The notes under the pieces are model-generated. The model did no database searches. It worked only from the letters and a program-made list of their open reading frames with translations, and was not told where the DNA came from. From JBALVT01 sp045110675 (GTDB lineage: Bacteria; Pseudomonadota; Gammaproteobacteria; Pseudomonadales; Halieaceae), in contig JBGCGJ010000019.1 of assembly GCA_045110675.1 (NCBI GenBank), positions 1 through 64,000 on the forward strand: a stretch of DNA of 64,000 bases, in the 5' to 3' direction. Both the position numbers and the translations under genes were made by a program. Positions 60,771 to 64,000 of this stretch are shown one piece after another (position 1 is the first letter of the stretch; the number at the start of each line of letters is the position of its first letter).

Positions 60771-60799
60771 TTGCCTGGGCTGGGATCATATTCTATAAT
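60771..60799 (+). promoter_or_regulatory. Predicted promoter of the thiolase-CCO operon
   Basis: TTGCCT (60771-60776) and a perfect TATAAT (60794-60799) with a 17-bp spacer. Transcription would start near 60806, giving a leader of about 120 nt before the ATG at 60926. The rest of the 275-base gap to the divergent LLM gene holds no supported gene. Confidence 0.55.
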
Positions 60800-60925
60800 T
60801 TTGGTCTGTTTATAAAAGTATCATCTACGCTCGCGGCAGATTGGATGACAACAAAGATGAGCGATACCTGGAGCCCAGCAGGATCAAAAAAAACTGGTGG
60901 CCCTATACAGGAGTAAAGAACAGCG

Positions 60926-62182
60926 ATGAAACCCACTACATCAGCGACAGATATCTACATACTGGGAGGCAGCCAGACCGACTTCGCCCGCAACTGGCGC
61001 CGGGAGGGTCTGGAAATATACGACATGTTCTCTGAGTCACTGCACGAGGCAGTGACCAATGCGGACATCGATCCCGAACAAATCGAAGTGGGGCACGTCG
61101 GGAATTTCGCCGGGGAGCTTTTTACGGGCCAGGGCCTTCTAGGCGGATTCTTCGGACAGGTCTTTCCTGAGCTTGCGTCTCTACCAACATCACGACATGA
61201 GGCCGCCTGCGCCTCTGGCTCCATCGCGGTACTGTCCGCCATGCGGGACATAGAAGCTGGTCACTATGACGTAGCCTGTGTTCTGGGTTTGGAACTGATG
61301 CGCAATGTCGATGGCAAAACGGGAGCTCAGTATCTGGGATCAGCGGCCTGGCAAGGCAAGGAGGCCACAACGGACGAATGCGACTTCCCCTGGCCTTTTA
61401 TGTTCGATCGACTCACCCGCGAGTATGACAAGCGCTATGGAATTGATAGCGATCATCTCAATCGAATTGCCGAAATTAATTTTGCCAATGCTAAAACCAA
61501 TCAACGCGCACAAACCCGGCAGTGGCAGTTTCCGGAAGAAGCGTTCACCTGCAATGATGACGTGAACCCAGTCATTGAAGGCCTGGTTCGCAAACAAGAC
61601 TGCGGGCAGATTACGGATGGCGCCTCTTGTGTCATTCTCGCCAGCGAAGCAAAGGCGAAAGAACACGCAGCCAAACTTGGGATTTCGCTTGCTGATATTC
61701 CACGCATCAAGGGTTGGGGCCATCGCTCTGCTCCAATTCTTCTGGAGCGCAAACTGGAACTCAGCAAAGACCTGCCACTGGTGTTTCCCCATGCCCAACT
61801 CACCATGCAGGAAGCGGCCCAACGCGCAGGCTTTGCCCAGGCGTCTGATCTGGACGGCCTGGAGACCCACGACTGCTTTACAATGACCGAGTACATGGCC
61901 ATTGATCACGCGGGCCTCACTGCCCCCGGGGAAAGTTGGAAAGCGGTCGAAGAAGGACGTATCACCCGGGAAGGTGATTTTCCGATCAACCCCAGCGGCG
62001 GACTGATAGGCTTGGGCCACCCGGTGGGCGCTACCGGTGTGCGCATGCTTCTCGATTGCGCTCGCCAGGTCAGTGGTCGCGCAGGCGGCTATCAATTGCC
62101 AAAGGCCGAAAATATGCTGACTTTTAATGTCGGTGGCAGCACTACCACCTGTGCCAGTTTTGTTGTCGGAGTCGGTGGTTGA
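60926..62182 (+). CDS. Thiolase, SCP2-like
   Basis: A 418-residue thiolase-superfamily protein. The nucleophile Cys is in HEAACASGSIAVLSAM, the catalytic His in GGLIGLGHPVGATG, and the C-terminal Cys loop in FNVGGSTTTCASFVV, which is the SCP2-thiolase style rather than the classic C-x-G-G-G. It would cleave or condense a ketoacyl-CoA, often of sterol or branched side chains in this group. CAGGAG precedes the ATG. Its stop overlaps the TTG of the second thiolase (TTGA), so the two are coupled. Confidence 0.92.
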   Translation: MKPTTSATDIYILGGSQTDFARNWRREGLEIYDMFSESLHEAVTNADIDPEQIEVGHVGNFAGELFTGQGLLGGFFGQVFPELASLPTSRHEAACASGSIAVLSAMRDIEAGHYDVACVLGLELMRNVDGKTGAQYLGSAAWQGKEATTDECDFPWPFMFDRLTREYDKRYGIDSDHLNRIAEINFANAKTNQRAQTRQWQFPEEAFTCNDDVNPVIEGLVRKQDCGQITDGASCVILASEAKAKEHAAKLGISLADIPRIKGWGHRSAPILLERKLELSKDLPLVFPHAQLTMQEAAQRAGFAQASDLDGLETHDCFTMTEYMAIDHAGLTAPGESWKAVEEGRITREGDFPINPSGGLIGLGHPVGATGVRMLLDCARQVSGRAGGYQLPKAENMLTFNVGGSTTTCASFVVGVGG

Positions 62183-63381
62183 AATCGGTTTATATTTACG
62201 ACGCAATCCGCACGCCCAGAGGCAGGGCGAAGGACAGCGGTGCGCTTCACCAGCTGCGTCCTCACGATTTACTTAAGTGTCTTTACCAGTCTATGGAGCA
62301 ACGCAATAATCTCGACCCGTCACGGGTTGAAGAGGTTATTCTGGGTTGTGTAACACAGCACGGCGAGCAGGCCGGTAACATCGCCAAGACCTCAACACTC
62401 TATGCAGGATGGCCCAGCACAGTGAGCGGCCTTACGGTTAACCGTTTTTGCTCCTCGAGCATTGACGCCATCAATATGAGCGCCCTGAAAATCGCCGCGG
62501 GACAGGCCAAGATCATGATCGCAGGCGGTGTAGAAATGATGTCGCGCGCTCCCATGTTGTCGGACCAAGCCGCCGTATTTATCGATCCAGAGTTTGCCGC
62601 GCAATGTCAAATGTTAATGATGGGAAGCGGTGCCGACCTTATCGCCTCGTTGTGTAACGTAAGTCGCGAGCAAGCGGATGAAGTGGCTTACCTCAGCCAA
62701 CAAAGAGCCGCTCACGCTCGAACTGAAGGTTACTTCAAATCCATTGTGCCAGTGGAAAATCCAACGACGGGGATTACTGTGACCGAGGACGAATGCATCC
62801 GAAGCGAGGTCACTCCGGAATCTCTGGCAGGCATGCCTGCAGCGTTTGCTGAACTAGGCAGCAAGGGCGTTGATGCCTGGCAATTAGCTGGACACCCTCA
62901 GCTGAAAGAAATTCGGCACATCCATACTGCGGGTAACTCCCCCGCCATGGCTGATGCCGCCGCGCTACTCCTGCTCGGGGACGAGACAGTTGGCGAAACC
63001 TTGGGAATAAAGCCCCGCGCTCGAATTGTGGCGGCCGCCACTGCCAGCGACGATCCACTGCAGGTATTGTCTGGCTGCATAGTTGCAACGCAAAAATTGA
63101 TGAGCGAACAAAACCTGCAAACTAGCGATGTGGCGTTGTTCGAAGTACACGAGGCCTTTGCGGCAACAGTGGTGAAGTGCCAGCAACAATTGAATATTCC
63201 CACGCATAAGCTGAATGTTAATGGTGGCGTGATTGCATTGGGACACCCCATGGGTGCCACCGGTGCCATTATGGCCGGTACGTTGATCGATGAACTGGAG
63301 CGGCGCGATGAGATGCTTGGCATTGTAGCGGCCAGCGGTGCTGCCGGCTCGGGTAGTGCTTTGTTAATAGAACGCGTATAG
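62179..63381 (+). CDS. Thiolase with altered second Cys motif
   Basis: A 400-residue thiolase. The nucleophile Cys is present in VNRFCSSSIDAINM and the His in GGVIALGHPMGATG. The C-terminal loop reads VAASGAAGSGSALLIE where biosynthetic and degradative thiolases have C-x-G-G-G; the second catalytic Cys is replaced by Ala/Ser. Activity may therefore differ or depend on the partner thiolase. The start is TTG at 62179, coupled to the preceding stop; MKSVYIYDAIRTPRG is the normal thiolase beginning. It is followed by a carotenoid-oxygenase-family gene 55 nt on. Confidence 0.92.
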   Translation: MKSVYIYDAIRTPRGRAKDSGALHQLRPHDLLKCLYQSMEQRNNLDPSRVEEVILGCVTQHGEQAGNIAKTSTLYAGWPSTVSGLTVNRFCSSSIDAINMSALKIAAGQAKIMIAGGVEMMSRAPMLSDQAAVFIDPEFAAQCQMLMMGSGADLIASLCNVSREQADEVAYLSQQRAAHARTEGYFKSIVPVENPTTGITVTEDECIRSEVTPESLAGMPAAFAELGSKGVDAWQLAGHPQLKEIRHIHTAGNSPAMADAAALLLLGDETVGETLGIKPRARIVAAATASDDPLQVLSGCIVATQKLMSEQNLQTSDVALFEVHEAFAATVVKCQQQLNIPTHKLNVNGGVIALGHPMGATGAIMAGTLIDELERRDEMLGIVAASGAAGSGSALLIERV

Positions 63382-63436
63382 CGAATTTACTAAATCCAAG
63401 TGCCTTAAAAGGCAATGTGAAATTCAGGAGAGCAGT

Positions 63437-64000
63437 ATGGGTCTGGCAAGATCACTCAAGGAATACCCCTCGGTAGATCGCAGCCTCGGCGGCGTTACCC
63501 ACTTTGATGATACCCAGCAGTGGATTTACGATCTGGACAATCCTTATCTACATGGGATCTACGCACCGACAACTGACGAGATGGCCGTGGAAGACCTGGA
63601 GGTCACCGGAGAACTGCCCGCAGATCTGGTTGGCGCCTATTTCCGCAACGGCCCAAATCCGGTCTATGAATCAAAAAACCGGCACCACCCTTTTGATGGT
63701 GATGGCATGGTTCATGGTGTCTACTTTCGCGACGGCAAAGTCAGCTATCGCAATCGCTATATTCAAACTGCTGCATTGCATGGTGAACACAAGAATGGAA
63801 AGTCAATTTCACCGGGTGTGATGGGTCCCTTCGACTACGACATATCCCAGTTTGGTATCAAGGACACTTCCAACACCGACGTACTGTTCTACGGTGGCGA
63901 CCTCATGACCCTGTGGTACAACGCGGGCCATCCCTATCGGCTAGACGGCGCCACACTCGAAACCAAAGATCACTATCAACTCCAAGGGCGCGATCAGCTG
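63437..64000 (+). CDS. Carotenoid cleavage oxygenase family protein (5' part)
   Basis: 188 codons of an open frame that continues past the right edge. The family start is clear: ELPADLVGAYFRNGPNPVYE and HHPFDGDGMVHGVYFRDGK match the N-terminal blade of RPE65/carotenoid- and lignostilbene-oxygenase proteins, followed by FDYDISQFGIKDTSNT. The four iron-binding His and most of the propeller lie outside the window. CAGGAG lies 8 nt before the ATG. As third gene of the thiolase operon it may split an alkene bond of a carotenoid, stilbene or similar compound whose fragments enter thiolysis; that is inference. Confidence 0.9.
   Translation, partial: MGLARSLKEYPSVDRSLGGVTHFDDTQQWIYDLDNPYLHGIYAPTTDEMAVEDLEVTGELPADLVGAYFRNGPNPVYESKNRHHPFDGDGMVHGVYFRDGKVSYRNRYIQTAALHGEHKNGKSISPGVMGPFDYDISQFGIKDTSNTDVLFYGGDLMTLWYNAGHPYRLDGATLETKDHYQLQGRDQL

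Noticed and set aside
60841..61035. Small plus-strand open frame before the first thiolase
   Set aside because: It overlaps the thiolase start in another frame, and the thiolase has a good CAGGAG and conserved N-terminus. This stretch is the mRNA leader.
61340..62206. Minus-strand open frame of about 290 codons opposite the first thiolase
   Set aside because: It is antisense to a thiolase with all motifs, and its translation shows no family features.
1..64000. tRNA, rRNA, CRISPR arrays, insertion sequences or prophage genes
   Set aside because: No cloverleaf, rRNA core sequence, regularly spaced repeat array, transposase or phage structural motif was recognised on either strand.

Overview
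The window looks like chromosome of an aerobic, heterotrophic marine gammaproteobacterium, probably of the Cellvibrionales type (Spongiibacteraceae/Halieaceae-like). This placement is an inference. It rests on the gammaproteobacterial carA-carB-greA order, three TonB-dependent receptors, many acyl-CoA dehydrogenases and thiolases, a sulfatase, c-di-GMP enzymes and a small integron cassette array. No rRNA, tRNA, CRISPR array or insertion sequence was recognised.

Layout. 1-1200: minus-strand integron gene cassettes with two well-formed attC sites and an attI-like core/promoter at the right boundary; no integrase is in the window. 1539-6737: a small conserved gene, then the carA-carB-greA housekeeping operon, whose leader has the parts of a transcription attenuator. 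7017-24640: a catabolic island. It holds a plus-strand SDR-TetR-ACAD-ACAD-MFS operon, a minus-strand operon (MaoC hydratase, MFE-2-type dehydrogenase, thiolase, quinone-oxidoreductase-like MDR, iron alcohol dehydrogenase, thioesterase), a Rieske oxygenase, and a second minus-strand operon (two acyl-CoA dehydrogenases, acyl-CoA synthetase, third acyl-CoA dehydrogenase). The two minus-strand operons begin at nearly identical promoter/operator blocks (17741-17780 and 24601-24640) with a perfect 13-bp palindrome over the -10 region, so they are probably one regulon. Together the genes give substrate activation, oxygenation and a full beta-oxidation cycle for some hydrophobic carboxylic acid; the substrate cannot be read from the sequence.

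24717-41667: two divergent TonB receptors, an Sfp-type phosphopantetheinyl transferase, an HD-GYP protein lacking the metal-binding His of its HD motif, an NhaC-type antiporter with an extra periplasmic domain, an M20 amidohydrolase, a third TonB receptor with a palindromic operator next to its -10 box, and a molybdenum hydroxylase (IorA/IorB-like) plus SDR operon. 41693-49863: a serpin, a histidine kinase/response regulator pair, an NTF2-like protein, a methyltransferase, a GMC oxidoreductase with its TAT-exported small subunit, and an SDR.

50006-51229: the most notable locus. A thioredoxin/peroxiredoxin-like domain has an in-frame UGA exactly where the first Cys of the CxxC active site is expected (W-UGA-P-P-C). 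A seven-pair hairpin with an AGGUG loop, resembling the bacterial SECIS of E. coli fdhF, lies 13 nt downstream, and the frame continues into a DsbD-alpha-like domain. This is best read as a selenoprotein.

51216-64000: a diguanylate cyclase, a sulfatase/LLM-oxidoreductase/thioesterase cluster, an internally duplicated NTF2-like protein, an internally duplicated HxlR-type regulator overlapping an LLM oxidoreductase, and a plus-strand operon of two thiolases and a carotenoid-oxygenase-family gene cut by the window edge.
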